A DNA stretch of 53,305 nt from positions 1-53,305 of the forward strand of contig CABUSR010000011.1 of assembly GCA_902494245.1 (NCBI GenBank), read 5' to 3'. Under the pieces are notes generated by a model that saw only the letters and a program-made list of their open reading frames with translations, did not search any database and was not told where the DNA came from. This DNA is from an uncultured Collinsella sp. (lineage in GTDB: Bacteria; Actinomycetota; Coriobacteriia; Coriobacteriales; Coriobacteriaceae). The translations under genes were made by a program, and so were the position numbers. How positions within the stretch are numbered: the stretch's first letter is position 1; every line of letters starts with the position of its first letter. Of the stretch, positions 30,904-41,247 are shown one piece after another.

Positions 30904-31383
30904 TTACTTTTCTTGAATCTGCTTGCCGCAAAGATGCTCAATCGTAATCTCGTAGAGCTGGACGCCCTTGATGTCTTTGGCGATTTCCTCTTCGACTTCC
31001 TCGGCAGAAGGGTAGTACTTAAGCGCGAGCTGGCGGACTTTGTCCTCGATAAACGCGGGGGTGTCATTCGCCAGGCGACAACGGCCAAAGACCACGGTAC
31101 TCATAACGTAGGGAGCCCAGTCACCGTCCTGGTACCACTCGTTGCCGTAAACGGTAAAGCAGACCTTGTCATCGCGCTTGAGTGCGTCGACCTTGTGGCC
31201 AGCCTTGGCGCCATGGAAATAAATCTTGTCGTGCTCGTCGTCAAAGAAGTAGTTGACGGGAATGGCGTACGGGTAGCCATCGTCGCCGTTGACGGCAAAG
31301 ACGCCGCGCTTGCAGGTAGCGAGCAGTTCGCGCGCTTCCTCGTCAGTGATGGCGCGTTTCTTTCGACGTAAGGGCCTAAACAT
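30904..31383 (-). CDS. Pyridoxamine 5'-phosphate oxidase family flavin-binding protein
   Basis: This 159-residue split-barrel protein reads AITDEEARELLATCKRGVFA, then GYPYAIPVNYFFDDEHDKIY and FHGAKAGHKVDALKRDDKVC. This is the NimA-like/PNPOx pattern with FMN-binding residues around HGAKAGHKVDAL. ATG 31383 with AAAGGAAA upstream is chosen over a longer start. The highly basic start (RPLRRKKRAIT) is probably an ordinary N-tail. Members bind FMN, and some inactivate 5-nitroimidazoles, while others bind heme or F420. Substrate unknown. It stands alone, minus strand, after the patB unit. Confidence 0.88.
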   Translation of the reverse strand: MFRPLRRKKRAITDEEARELLATCKRGVFAVNGDDGYPYAIPVNYFFDDEHDKIYFHGAKAGHKVDALKRDDKVCFTVYGNEWYQDGDWAPYVMSTVVFGRCRLANDTPAFIEDKVRQLALKYYPSAEEVEEEIAKDIKGVQLYEITIEHLCGKQIQEK

Positions 31384-31425
31384 CGTTGGTTTCCTTTCTG
31401 GTCGTGCGTGGTGGTTGAGCACAAA

Positions 31426-34230
31426 CTATAGCGAAACGGATCCGTTTTTCTTGATGCGGGCGAGTATGTTTTTGAGCTTGTTAAAGTCGAGCGGTTTGGA
31501 CAGATGGGCGTTCATGCCGGCATCGTGTGCCGCCTTGGCGTCCTCGGCAAAGGCGTTGGCGGTGAGCGCGATGATGGGGATATCGGCTGCATCGACCTTC
31601 TCGCTCAGACGAATCGCGCGGGTTGCCTCATAGCCGTCCATGCCCGGCATCATGATGTCCATCAGAATCGCATCGAAGCTGCCGGCGGGACGGCCAACGT
31701 ATAGGTCGACCGCTTCGTTGCCATCGGCGGCGCGAGTTACGACAATGCCTTCGCTTTCGAGCAGCGTCTGGGCAATCTCGGCATTGAGCTCGTTATCTTC
31801 TGCCAAAAGAACGTTCATGCCGGCAAGCGAGCAGCTGTCTGCTTGCTCGTCCGCGCGCTCTCTTGCCTGAGGGTCTTTGTCGATATCGAGCGGAATCTGG
31901 ACGTTGAACGTACTCCCCACGCCAACCTCACTCGAAATCTCAATCGTGCCGCCCATCAGTTCAATAAGCGACTTGACGATTGGCATGCCCATGCCGGTTC
32001 CTTGGAACTTGCTGCGCGCATCGTCACCTTCTTGGGCAAACGGCTCATAGATATGATTTAAAAACTCGGGAGCCATGCCAATGCCGGTATCCGAAACGCT
32101 AAAGCAAAAGAGCGCGCGCCCGTTATCGAGTGGCTTGGTCTTTGAACTAAAGGTGACGGAGCCGCCGCGCTTGTTGTACTTAATGCTGTTGTCTAACAGG
32201 TTAATCATGATCTGTCGGATATGGGTGGGACTGCCGATCATGTATGGCCCCGTGGCGTACGGCAGACTATTGTCCTGCATGGTGATGCCGTTACTGGACG
32301 CGCGGAGCTTGCACAGCACCAGTGTATCGTCACAGAGCTCTTTGAGGTTAAAAGGCGCATGCTCCAGTGTTAGCTTGCGGTCTTCGATTTTGCCCATCTC
32401 GAGGATGTCGTTGATCAGCGAGAGCAGGTGATTGGCGGCAACGCGCGCCTTGGCACGGCTCTCACGGGCGACCTGGATATCGCCTTCCTTCAATTCCTCG
32501 ATCTCGATAAGGCCCAGGATGCCGTTGAGCGGCGTACGGATGTCGTGGCTCATGCGCGTGAGGAATGCCGTCTTAGCGGCGTTGGCAGCGTCGGCTTTCT
32601 GCCGTTCTTTCTGCGCACGTTGAAGCGGCCAGACAAGGATGACGATGCCGGTGAGCAAAATGCAGATGACGACTGCCGCAATGACGATGCGGTTGCGGTA
32701 GAGAAGTCGGAACGCATTCGATTCTTGCGCCGAGTACGATGTGGGGGAATAGCTGCTTGCAGAGAGCGATTCGCCAGCATTGACGATGCCCTTATTAATG
32801 ATTCCCAACAGCACGGGTTTGCCGCGCGAAATCAAACACGATAGCTGTGCCGTGTCGGTGAGCTCCTGTGTTTGGAAATCCTCGATGTCGTAGGTGTCGC
32901 GGATGGTTTTCAGGCGCGTGCTGGGGACAATGATGCAACTCGCCTCCCCCTTATTGAGGGCTTCGAGTGCCTCGTTGCCATTCGGATACTCGGTTACCTT
33001 TGCGTCGGGGAATAGGTTTTCGAGCTCAAGACGGTTGACGATCGCGTCTGCTGTGCAAGCGATGTTCTTAAGGTCACTGTTCAGGTTGCTGCTGCTGTGA
33101 ATGGCGGTTAGGGAAACCGTTCCCATCGGGTTTGACAGGATGACCCCTGCCTGCTCGGCAAGCCAGTAGTCGCGAAACAACGGCAGGGCGACATCGATGG
33201 TCCCTTTGGAAAGGGATTTGATCATTTGCTCGTTGTTCGAGAACGCTACTGTTGCAACCGTAATGCCAAATTTATCGTGCAACGTCGTCGCAAGCGATGC
33301 GAGCGAGCCTTCCATTTCGCCGTTTTCGTCTTCGTTGCAGTAGGGGAGTTTGCCCGTAATGTAGCCGAGCGTGATGGTGTTGTCATTTGCTTTGAGCCAG
33401 GAACGTTCGGGGCTGTTGAGCGATGATGAACCGCTGTTTTGGACCGAGTAGTTAGATTTGACTTCGTCGATATAGCGTGGGTTGACACGGGCGATTGCCG
33501 ACATGGCGGCATTGATGTCGTCCATCAGGTCGGGGCGGCTTTTGGGGACGGCAAAGTAGTAGTCGCTCGAACCAATGTAGAACATGGGGGAGGCGCTGGG
33601 CGACGAAATGGTGTCGTTCATGATGACGGCATCGACCTCGTTGTTTGCGAGCGCGTCAAAGAGGGCGCCGCCAGTGTCGATTTCTTTATAGGTGCAGGTA
33701 ATGCCTTCGTTGGCGAGCCACTGCTTGCCAACGAAGGTTTGCATAACGCTGGGGTTGCAGCCGATAGTGAGACCCTGGAGTGCTTGAGGGTCACCCTTTG
33801 CGAGGTCGTCACGGTCTGGCCTGGCGTAGATGTAGTAGCGCTCGGTGCCCTCGGGGTTCGAGGAAAAGAGCAGCTTTTTGGCGCGTTCCTCGGAGTAGGA
33901 GATGTTGGGCATGAGGTCGATTTCGCCCGCCTCGAGCATGTCCATAAGCTCGGTGAAGGTGCCGGAGACATATTCGTACTGCCAGCCGGGCGTATAGTAC
34001 GACAGGGTCTGGAGGTACTCGTAGCCCCATCCCGAGAGGCGCTCGCCGGGGGTGCCGTCCTGGAAGCCCTCGTTGCTGACGAGCCAGCCGACACGGACCG
34101 TCTTGACTTGCTGATCGGAGTCGGCGGCAAAGGCAGGGGCGGGCGCGACGGCGCTCGGTACGGCGAGCGCGATAAGCGCAACGGCCAAGGCGCGATATAT
34201 AACTGAACGGAGGACAGCGGCAGCTCTCAC
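31426..34230 (-). CDS. BvgS-like hybrid histidine kinase with two periplasmic solute-binding domains
   Basis: This 934-residue protein starts at GTG 34230 (AGGA 6 nt upstream; TTG 34236 is alternative). A signal/anchor (ALAVALIALAVPSAVAPAPA) is followed by two tandem SBP-bac-3 type sensor domains at about 40-265 and 275-510. The first has TVRVGWLVSNEGFQD and GEIDLMPNISYSEERA; the second has LGYITGKLPYCNEDENGEME. One membrane helix (around 525-550, VIAAVVICILLTGIVILVWP) leads to HisKA (RMSHDIRTPLNGILGLIEIE), HATPase (DTGIGM, GTGMGMPIVKSLIELMGGTI) and a fused receiver (MDIMMPGMDGYEATRAIR, PIIALTAN, HLSKPLDF). The architecture senses amino-acid-like ligands with periplasmic binding domains. No separate response regulator or HPt gene is adjacent, so the output partner is unknown. 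Confidence 0.9.
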   Translation of the reverse strand: MRAAAVLRSVIYRALAVALIALAVPSAVAPAPAFAADSDQQVKTVRVGWLVSNEGFQDGTPGERLSGWGYEYLQTLSYYTPGWQYEYVSGTFTELMDMLEAGEIDLMPNISYSEERAKKLLFSSNPEGTERYYIYARPDRDDLAKGDPQALQGLTIGCNPSVMQTFVGKQWLANEGITCTYKEIDTGGALFDALANNEVDAVIMNDTISSPSASPMFYIGSSDYYFAVPKSRPDLMDDINAAMSAIARVNPRYIDEVKSNYSVQNSGSSSLNSPERSWLKANDNTITLGYITGKLPYCNEDENGEMEGSLASLATTLHDKFGITVATVAFSNNEQMIKSLSKGTIDVALPLFRDYWLAEQAGVILSNPMGTVSLTAIHSSSNLNSDLKNIACTADAIVNRLELENLFPDAKVTEYPNGNEALEALNKGEASCIIVPSTRLKTIRDTYDIEDFQTQELTDTAQLSCLISRGKPVLLGIINKGIVNAGESLSASSYSPTSYSAQESNAFRLLYRNRIVIAAVVICILLTGIVILVWPLQRAQKERQKADAANAAKTAFLTRMSHDIRTPLNGILGLIEIEELKEGDIQVARESRAKARVAANHLLSLINDILEMGKIEDRKLTLEHAPFNLKELCDDTLVLCKLRASSNGITMQDNSLPYATGPYMIGSPTHIRQIMINLLDNSIKYNKRGGSVTFSSKTKPLDNGRALFCFSVSDTGIGMAPEFLNHIYEPFAQEGDDARSKFQGTGMGMPIVKSLIELMGGTIEISSEVGVGSTFNVQIPLDIDKDPQARERADEQADSCSLAGMNVLLAEDNELNAEIAQTLLESEGIVVTRAADGNEAVDLYVGRPAGSFDAILMDIMMPGMDGYEATRAIRLSEKVDAADIPIIALTANAFAEDAKAAHDAGMNAHLSKPLDFNKLKNILARIKKNGSVSL

Positions 34231-34318
34231 ATGCAATCCTAACGAATCGAGACATTACCGCATAAGGATACCAGCTCAGCCTGCCCAGTTGGCAGCTGTA
34301 CCGCTAAACGGCTCCGCC

Positions 34319-34374
34319 CGGCAGCTGGGGACAGTCCCTTTCTGCCGGCACAAAAGGAACGTCCCTAGCTGCCG
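34319..34374. repeat. GGGAC-type intergenic inverted repeat
   Basis: CGGCAGCT (34319-34326) and AGCTGCCG (34367-34374) bracket an inner GGGGACAGTCCC...GGAACGTCCC arrangement. Part of it resembles 46930-46965 read in reverse complement (AGGGACGTTCCTTTT). It is a member of the dispersed GGGAC family. Confidence 0.65.
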
Positions 34375-34427
34375 GTTGTGGGACAATACCGGGCGAACGT
34401 GATTGGTTGTCCGTGGAAAGGGTCGCG

Positions 34428-34853
34428 ATGAAAAAGCTCAGGACGCTTGCTGACGTGTTGCGCCAGGCGGGCTTCGTGCGCATTACGGAGCTGTTCCTCG
34501 TCTTCTATCTGCTGTGCTCGACGGCCGTCTGGTTGTCCGAGCCCACGACCCTCACGTTTGGCGATGGCCTGTGGTTTAGCTTTGAGACGGTCTCGACCAT
34601 CGGCTTTGGTGACATTCCGGCCGAGACACCGGTTGCCCGCGCCATTACCGTCATTCTGAGCGTCATCAGCATCTTCTACATCGCCATGCTCACGGGCGTG
34701 GCGGTGAACTACTGCAATACGCTCATCAAGATGCGTCAAAAGGACACCATGGCGCGCTTTATGGATGATCTGGAGCATTTGGAAGAGCTCGATCGCGACG
34801 AGCTTGCCGATCTTTCGCGTCGCGTGCGCGAATATCGCCGCCGCCAACGCTAG
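34428..34853 (+). CDS. Two-helix potassium channel-like protein
   Basis: This 141-residue protein has a first transmembrane helix at 20-36, a pore helix around 45-55 and selectivity filter TIGFGD at 57-62. The second helix spans 65-90 and a charged cytoplasmic tail of about 50 residues follows (RQKDTMARFMDDLEHLEELD...RVREYRRRQR). TIGFGD is the ion-channel-2 signature, so it probably forms a tetrameric K+ channel of the KcsA-type topology. No RCK/TrkA domain is attached; the tail may form a coiled coil. ATG 34428 has AAAGGG upstream. A gene for a LOG-family protein follows after 36 nt. Confidence 0.88.
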   Translation: MKKLRTLADVLRQAGFVRITELFLVFYLLCSTAVWLSEPTTLTFGDGLWFSFETVSTIGFGDIPAETPVARAITVILSVISIFYIAMLTGVAVNYCNTLIKMRQKDTMARFMDDLEHLEELDRDELADLSRRVREYRRRQR

Positions 34854-34889
34854 GACGGGCGCCGCGCGTCACGATGAGGGGGACTGAAT

Positions 34890-35423
34890 ATGAATATCAC
34901 CGTGTATCTGGGTGCCAGTGCCGGCAATGACCCGGCGTTTCTGCCCGCGGTGCAGGAGCTGGGCAACTGGATTGGCGCCAATGGACACGCGCTGGTATAC
35001 GGCGGGTCCAAATCGGGCCTGATGGGCGCGCTCGCCGATAGCGTGCTCGATGCTGGCGGACACGTGACGGGTGTGGAGCCGAGTTTTTTTATCGAGGCCG
35101 AGTTTCAACATGACGGTATCGACGACCTCATCGTGACGAGTGATATGGCGGAGCGCAAGGCCAAGATGATTGAGCTCGGCGATGCGTTCATCGCTTTTCC
35201 CGGTGGGACGGGCACGCTCGAGGAGATTGCCGAGGTCATGTCCGCGGTGTCGTTGGGGCACCTGAGTGCTCCGTGCATCCTGTATAACCTGGACGGTTAC
35301 TACAACGACCTCAAGGCGCTGCTCGGGCACATGATTGATAAAGGGCTTTCGAGCCCGAGGCGCCAGCACGGCATCTACTTTGCCGACGATTTGCGCGAGA
35401 TTGCCTCGATTATCAACGGATAA
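34890..35423 (+). CDS. LOG family protein (TIGR00730; cytokinin riboside phosphoribohydrolase-like)
   Basis: This 177-residue Rossmann-like protein carries the YGGSKSGLMGALAD phosphate-binding motif and MAERKAKM (86-93). The diagnostic PGGTGTLEEI starts at residue 104 and contains the catalytic Glu of the LOG family. Family members hydrolyse nucleoside monophosphates such as AMP to base and ribose phosphate; in bacteria the physiological substrate is often uncertain, though some act as pyrimidine/purine nucleotide nucleosidases (PpnN-like). Start ATG 34890 follows GAGGGGGAC. It may be co-transcribed with the channel gene before it. Confidence 0.9.
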   Translation: MNITVYLGASAGNDPAFLPAVQELGNWIGANGHALVYGGSKSGLMGALADSVLDAGGHVTGVEPSFFIEAEFQHDGIDDLIVTSDMAERKAKMIELGDAFIAFPGGTGTLEEIAEVMSAVSLGHLSAPCILYNLDGYYNDLKALLGHMIDKGLSSPRRQHGIYFADDLREIASIING

Positions 35424-35548
35424 GTCTTGAGCCTGCCCCACTATGGCTCCCAATGGTGCCGTTTGCAGCGTAGACGGTTGGCTCGTTCGGGCAACGCTCG
35501 CTCTACAATAAAACGTAACTATGTCGACTTTGACCGCGGGAGGACCCG

Positions 35549-36853
35549 ATGGATAACCTTGCCAAACCCACAAACCGCGCGCTGTTTTTAGTTAGCGTTG
35601 CCGTGACCGGTGCGTTCGCAGGTGCCGCGGTCTGGCTGTTCTTTTTTGCGATGGAGCACGGTATCGACTATCTATGGACCGAGATTCCGCACGCGCTGGG
35701 CGTCTCTTCGCCCGAGCTTGCCAGCGGCCCGTTTGGCTTTCTGCCGTACCCGTTTTTTGTCTGCCTGCTGGGCGGCCTGTTAATCGGTCTATACGAAAAG
35801 ATGACAGGTACCAAGACCGATGACCTCAACCAGGTGATGGCTAAGGTTAAGCAAGACGGGCGCTACCCGTACGACAACCTGGGCAAGCTTTCGCTCGCGG
35901 CATTGCTGCCGCTGCTGTTTGGCGGAAGCATTGGACCGGAGGCCGGCCTGACCGGCGTTATCGCTGGTCTGTGCAGCTGGGTCGGCGACCGCATGCGTCG
36001 CTTTGGCGCCGAGTTTAGGGAGCTCACGCTGCTGGGCACCCAGGCCGCGCTGACGGCGCTCTTTACCGCGCCCGTCTTTGGCTTTGTGGCACCGCTTGCC
36101 GGTAGCGCCGACGGCCAGGGTGAAGACGCCGACGATGAGTCCGCGTCCGGCGAGATCACCATCAAGCTGCCCAAGGCGCAAAAGACGGTGGTCTACGGTA
36201 TTGCGATTGCCGGCGGTCTGGGCACCTACCTGCTGCTTGGACAGCTTGTGGGCGGCGGCATGGGCATGCCCAGGTTCGAGTCCGCCGAGGTGGGCAACCT
36301 AGAGCTTACCTGGCTCGTCCCTCTGTCGTTGATCGGCACCGTCTGCGGCTGGCTGTACTTTGTCTCTGAGCATGCAAGCGAGACACTGTCCCATGCAATA
36401 GGGGAGCGTCCTGTCGTCAAGGCCATGCTGGCCGGTTTGGCACTCGCCATCTGTGGCACGGTCCTGCCCTATACCATGTTTGCCGGCGAGACCCAGGCCG
36501 ACGTGCTCATGGAAACCCATCTGACCATTCCCGCTGGCGTGCTTATCGCGACCGGTCTTGTTAAGGCCATGCTGACGCCCGCCCTCATCAACCTTGGTTG
36601 GCGCGGCGGTCACTTCTTCCCGGTTATCTTCTCGGGCGTAAGCCTGGGCTATGGCCTTGCCATCCTCACCGGCGCAGATCCGGTCTTTTGCGTCGCCGTC
36701 TGCACGGCATCGACGATGGGTGCGGTCATGCGTCAGCCGGTCATGGTCGTGGGCCTGCTGCTCATGTGCTTCCCACTCAAGGGTATCGTCTGCATGATCA
36801 TCGCGGCCGTCATCGCCGCCGGCATTCCACTGCCCAAGCCGCTGCGCAAGTAG
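35549..36853 (+). CDS. ClC-family chloride channel/transporter
   Basis: This 434-residue membrane protein has ClC-type helices. The anion-selectivity loop GSIGPEAG (126-133) carries a Glu at the external-gate position, and the later GWRGGHFFPVIFSGVSLG is the family signature. A charged, Asp/Glu-rich insertion (SADGQGEDADDESASGEITI) lies about mid-protein, near residues 188-212. No CBS domains follow, so it is the short type found in many bacteria and could be either a channel or a proton-coupled chloride/fluoride exchanger. ATG 35549 is preceded by GGGAGGACCCG. Stand-alone gene. Confidence 0.88.
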   Translation: MDNLAKPTNRALFLVSVAVTGAFAGAAVWLFFFAMEHGIDYLWTEIPHALGVSSPELASGPFGFLPYPFFVCLLGGLLIGLYEKMTGTKTDDLNQVMAKVKQDGRYPYDNLGKLSLAALLPLLFGGSIGPEAGLTGVIAGLCSWVGDRMRRFGAEFRELTLLGTQAALTALFTAPVFGFVAPLAGSADGQGEDADDESASGEITIKLPKAQKTVVYGIAIAGGLGTYLLLGQLVGGGMGMPRFESAEVGNLELTWLVPLSLIGTVCGWLYFVSEHASETLSHAIGERPVVKAMLAGLALAICGTVLPYTMFAGETQADVLMETHLTIPAGVLIATGLVKAMLTPALINLGWRGGHFFPVIFSGVSLGYGLAILTGADPVFCVAVCTASTMGAVMRQPVMVVGLLLMCFPLKGIVCMIIAAVIAAGIPLPKPLRK

Positions 36854-36943
36854 TACAGTGGCGCACGCCGGGGACATGCCCTTTGCCACGGATTTGCGGG
36901 GAGGGGGGGCGATCGCGTCCTTCGCGGATTGAGGCTCGTGTGG

Positions 36944-37642
36944 CTACAGATCGCGTACTCGATAAACCTTGGTGCTGACGGTGCAGCTGATTGCGCATAG
37001 TGCGAGCGCCAGTACGGCAATTCCTGCACACAGACAGCCAAGGACGGCAGGATCGGGATTCGCCCCGGCAATCGACATAAGCCAGCTGCTGATGGGGTTG
37101 GAGGAGCTCAGCGCTGCCATGGTAAGGCATCCGAGTAGGGCAAACAGGCCAACGGATAGGCGCAGTGCCTCCATGTGTCCAAATCGGAAGAACAGCGGCT
37201 GTGCCAAGAACACCATCATGAGGGAGATGAGCATCGATGCTGTCGAGGCAATTGCGATCTCAAAGATGGTTTGTCCTGTCGAGGCCGCGCCCGCGCTGTT
37301 GAAGAACGGAAGGGCGATGATGTTCAAAAGCACGGCGGCGCAGGCCATGATGGCCGAGAAGACAACGATGCACAGGTAGCGTGCGCAAATAATGTCTTTG
37401 CGCGAGAAGGGCAACGTTGCTCGATAACGCTCCCAGCCGTTTTGGTTATCGTAGCCAGCTAGCGAGTTCATGATTATGATGGGCGACATTGCGCTGACCG
37501 CACAGGCGCCGGCGCTCATGCCGGAATCGCCATCCGACGCGATGGCGAGGGTCAGCACGACAAAGATGAATAGGCCGACGCCCGTGATGCTCGGGATGAG
37601 CGTACGAACGATGGCGAGCTCGGACATAAAGGCGCGTTTCAT
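36944..37642 (-). CDS. ABC-2 type transporter permease
   Basis: This 232-residue protein has about six hydrophobic segments and the ABC-2 pattern: a start with SELAIVRTLIPSITGVGLFI, the cytosolic stretch GYDNQNGWERYRATLPFSRK and then DIICARYLCIVVFS. It follows the ATPase gene with a 4-nt overlap and belongs to the operon headed by the GntR/YtrA regulator. The substrate is unknown; related operons respond to cell-wall antibiotics (YtrA/B type). The stop is at 36944. Confidence 0.82.
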   Translation of the reverse strand: MKRAFMSELAIVRTLIPSITGVGLFIFVVLTLAIASDGDSGMSAGACAVSAMSPIIIMNSLAGYDNQNGWERYRATLPFSRKDIICARYLCIVVFSAIMACAAVLLNIIALPFFNSAGAASTGQTIFEIAIASTASMLISLMMVFLAQPLFFRFGHMEALRLSVGLFALLGCLTMAALSSSNPISSWLMSIAGANPDPAVLGCLCAGIAVLALALCAISCTVSTKVYRVRDL

Positions 37643-38520
37643 TTCGAAGCCCCTTTCAGCATGAGGCGAAGATAGTCATCAATGGTTGCCCGATCGCAGG
37701 GAATCTCGGGAAAGGCCTCGAGCGTATCGCGACGGTTGGGCACGAGCACGTCCACGCTGTAGGCGTGGTGGACGGCACGGGCGCCTTCGACGCAAGCCAT
37801 AAACTCGGCGGCCTGCGCTTGGGTGCAGTGGGCGATCCCGGCTCGGTCGGTAATGTCCTCGCGCGGCAGGTCAAACACAATCGAACCGTTATCGATGCAG
37901 ATGACGCGGTCGGCGGCGCGATCGAGGTCGGATGTAATGTGGCTCGAGAGCAGCACGCTGTGCTGGCCGTCGGCGACAAAAGCAAGCAGCTCATCGAGCA
38001 GTTCCTCGCGTGCCATGGGATCGAGGCCCGCGGTGGCTTCGTCCAAAACGAGCAGTTCGGCCTTGTGACTGAGTGCGCAGACAAGTTGCAGCTTCATGCC
38101 CATACCGCGGGAGAGGTCCTTGACCTTTGCCTTGGGATCGAGGCCAAATCGGTTGATGAGGCTAGCGAAGGTGTCGTGGCTCCAGGTGGGGTACGCCGGG
38201 CTTACGAGTGCCTCAACTTCGGTCACCTTGAGCGTGGAAGGGAAGGGGCACGTGTCCAGCACGAGGCCGACACGGGCACGTAGACAACGCTGTGTCTCAT
38301 CGGGCGCATCGGCGCCACAGCGCTGCCCAAACAGGCGCACCTCGCCGGCATCGAGCTTTATAAGCCCGAGAGCAGCTCGAATCGTCGTTGTTTTGCCAGC
38401 ACCGTTGGCACCAACAAAGCCGACGATCTGGCCAGGCTCCACGGCAAGCGTGACGTCGCGCAGTGAAAAGCGGTCGCTTACAGTGCGTGAGATGCCTTTG
38501 AGTTCAAGCAAGTTTTGCAT
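37639..38520 (-). CDS. ABC transporter ATP-binding protein
   Basis: This 293-residue ATPase has Walker A GANGAGKT, signature LSRGMGMKLQLV, Walker B LLVLDEATAGLD and switch His in SSHITSDLD. The sequence begins LLELKGISRTVSDRFSLRDV and is of the drug/YtrB-like class (CcmA family). The C-terminal 70 residues extend beyond the core (VEGARAVHHAYSVDVLVPNR) and may contact the permease. It lies between the GntR regulator (23 nt upstream) and the permease (4-nt overlap). The expected role is export of an antibiotic or lipid intermediate under control of the regulator. Confidence 0.9.
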   Translation of the reverse strand: MQNLLELKGISRTVSDRFSLRDVTLAVEPGQIVGFVGANGAGKTTTIRAALGLIKLDAGEVRLFGQRCGADAPDETQRCLRARVGLVLDTCPFPSTLKVTEVEALVSPAYPTWSHDTFASLINRFGLDPKAKVKDLSRGMGMKLQLVCALSHKAELLVLDEATAGLDPMAREELLDELLAFVADGQHSVLLSSHITSDLDRAADRVICIDNGSIVFDLPREDITDRAGIAHCTQAQAAEFMACVEGARAVHHAYSVDVLVPNRRDTLEAFPEIPCDRATIDDYLRLMLKGASK

Positions 38521-38543
38521 GGTATAGTCTTTCTTGCAGATGG

Positions 38544-38924
38544 CTACTGCATGGTATCGGGGGCTACCAGGTCGAGCATTTCGTGCAGCTTGTCGCGCGT
38601 GACGCCCAAGGCTTCGGCTTGGCTTGCCGCTTTCGCAAGCAGCTCTTCGATATGGCAGAGCTGGTTTTCACGCAAGAGCTCCTGGTTGCCCTCGGCGACA
38701 AAACAGCCCTTGCCCTGCACGGTGCAGATAAACCCGAGCTGCTCCAGGTCGGCGTAGGCGCGCTTGGTGGTGATGACGCTCACGCCAAGATCGCTCGCGA
38801 GTGCACGGATGCTGGGGAGTTTTGCTCCCGCGGCGAGCGTGCCCGATAAGATCTGAGCTTTGACTTGCGAGGTTATCTGCTCGTAGATGGGCTTGTCGCT
38901 CGAATTGGATAGGATGATGTCCAC
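38544..38924 (-). CDS. GntR-family regulator, YtrA subfamily
   Basis: This 126-residue protein has an N-terminal winged helix (KPIYEQITSQVKAQILSGTL then AAGAKLPSIRALASDLGVSV and TTKRAYADLEQLGFICTVQG) and a short helical C-terminus. This size and the absence of a large effector domain are typical of YtrA. Such repressors bind a long inverted repeat in their own promoter and respond to wall-active or envelope stress. A matching dyad is found at 38952-38985. First gene in an ABC transporter operon. Confidence 0.9.
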   Translation of the reverse strand: MDIILSNSSDKPIYEQITSQVKAQILSGTLAAGAKLPSIRALASDLGVSVITTKRAYADLEQLGFICTVQGKGCFVAEGNQELLRENQLCHIEELLAKAASQAEALGVTRDKLHEMLDLVAPDTMQ

Positions 38925-38951
38925 AGCGGCTCCTTAGCTGTTGGGCTACAC

Positions 38952-38985
38952 GTGTATATAACCGGTAAGCACAGTATATATACAC
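38952..38985 (-). promoter_or_regulatory. Candidate YtrA-type operator upstream of the GntR gene
   Basis: GTGTATATA (38952-38960) and TATATACAC (38977-38985) are inverted with a 16-bp centre, immediately upstream of the GntR operon start at 38924. The AT-rich arms also provide possible -10 elements. Widely spaced arms of this type fit dimeric GntR/YtrA binding. Confidence 0.6.
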
Positions 38986-39034
38986 TATGCACAGTTATGC
39001 AAGAGGCAAATACGGATTGTCCGCTCGTTCGTTC

Positions 39035-39332
39035 ATCTCAATCTGTAACATCTGGAACCGATTTGGACGGCTAGCTGTTACAGATTGAGATTTTGCTGGC
39101 GGGCCCCACCTGGTTGTCTCAATCTGTAACAACTGGAGAAGATTTTGGCTGCTAGATGTTACAGATCGAGACATTGGCCACCCGTCTATCCTTATATCTC
39201 AATCTGTAACAGATGGACCCGTTTTGAGTGGTTAGATGTTACAGATCGAGATCTTTCTGGGACGCCCACCTGTTTGTCTAAATCTGTAACAGGTAGAGGT
39301 TCAAAAACCGTCTAGATGTTACAGATCGAGAC
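39035..39332. repeat. Tandem array: four 80-bp units each with a 16-bp inverted repeat
   Basis: Left arms ATCTCAATCTGTAACA or GTCTCAATCTGTAACA begin at 39035, 39116, 39196 and 39276; right arms TGTTACAGAT(T/C)GAGA(T/C) begin at 39076, 39157, 39237 and 39317. Every arm pair encloses exactly 25 nt, and units follow with 80-81 bp periodicity. The centres share TGGA near the left and CTAGA near the right, and the spacers between units share a CCCACCTG-like core, so whole units were duplicated. The array fills most of the 550-bp gap between the GntR gene and prfC. It has no coding sequence and no terminator-like T tract. Function unknown. Confidence 0.9.
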
Positions 39333-39477
39333 AAACTGCTGCGGAGTGCCGCCATCGACTGCTACCTAGGCCCCAACTGATGAATTTGTCCTGATAGGTG
39401 CCCTATGGCGAGGTTTCACGGCTACAATAGGGCAGTTACATCGACGTAATGCATATAGAACGCAAGAAAGGATCCGC

Positions 39478-41091
<1,614 letters not shown>

Positions 41092-41247
41092 CGCATCGGC
41101 GCGGTGGCCCTGCGAGGCTGCCGTGCCGCTTGCTTGCCTGATGCCGCGTGAGCGGCTATCATACCCACCGTCGTCTCAAGACCGGGGCGTCCGAGCAGTT
41201 CGGGTCCGATATCCTGCTCGTTAAACCTAAAACCAAAGGAGTACATA

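Noticed and set aside
39035..39332. CRISPR array
   Set aside because: Repeats are dyads of alternating orientation, the intervening parts are related to each other rather than unique spacers, and no cas gene is in the window.
41092..41247. preQ1 riboswitch before the VUT transporter
   Set aside because: The context fits, but the sequence has only a GAGCAG/CTGCTC hairpin and I cannot match either preQ1 consensus.
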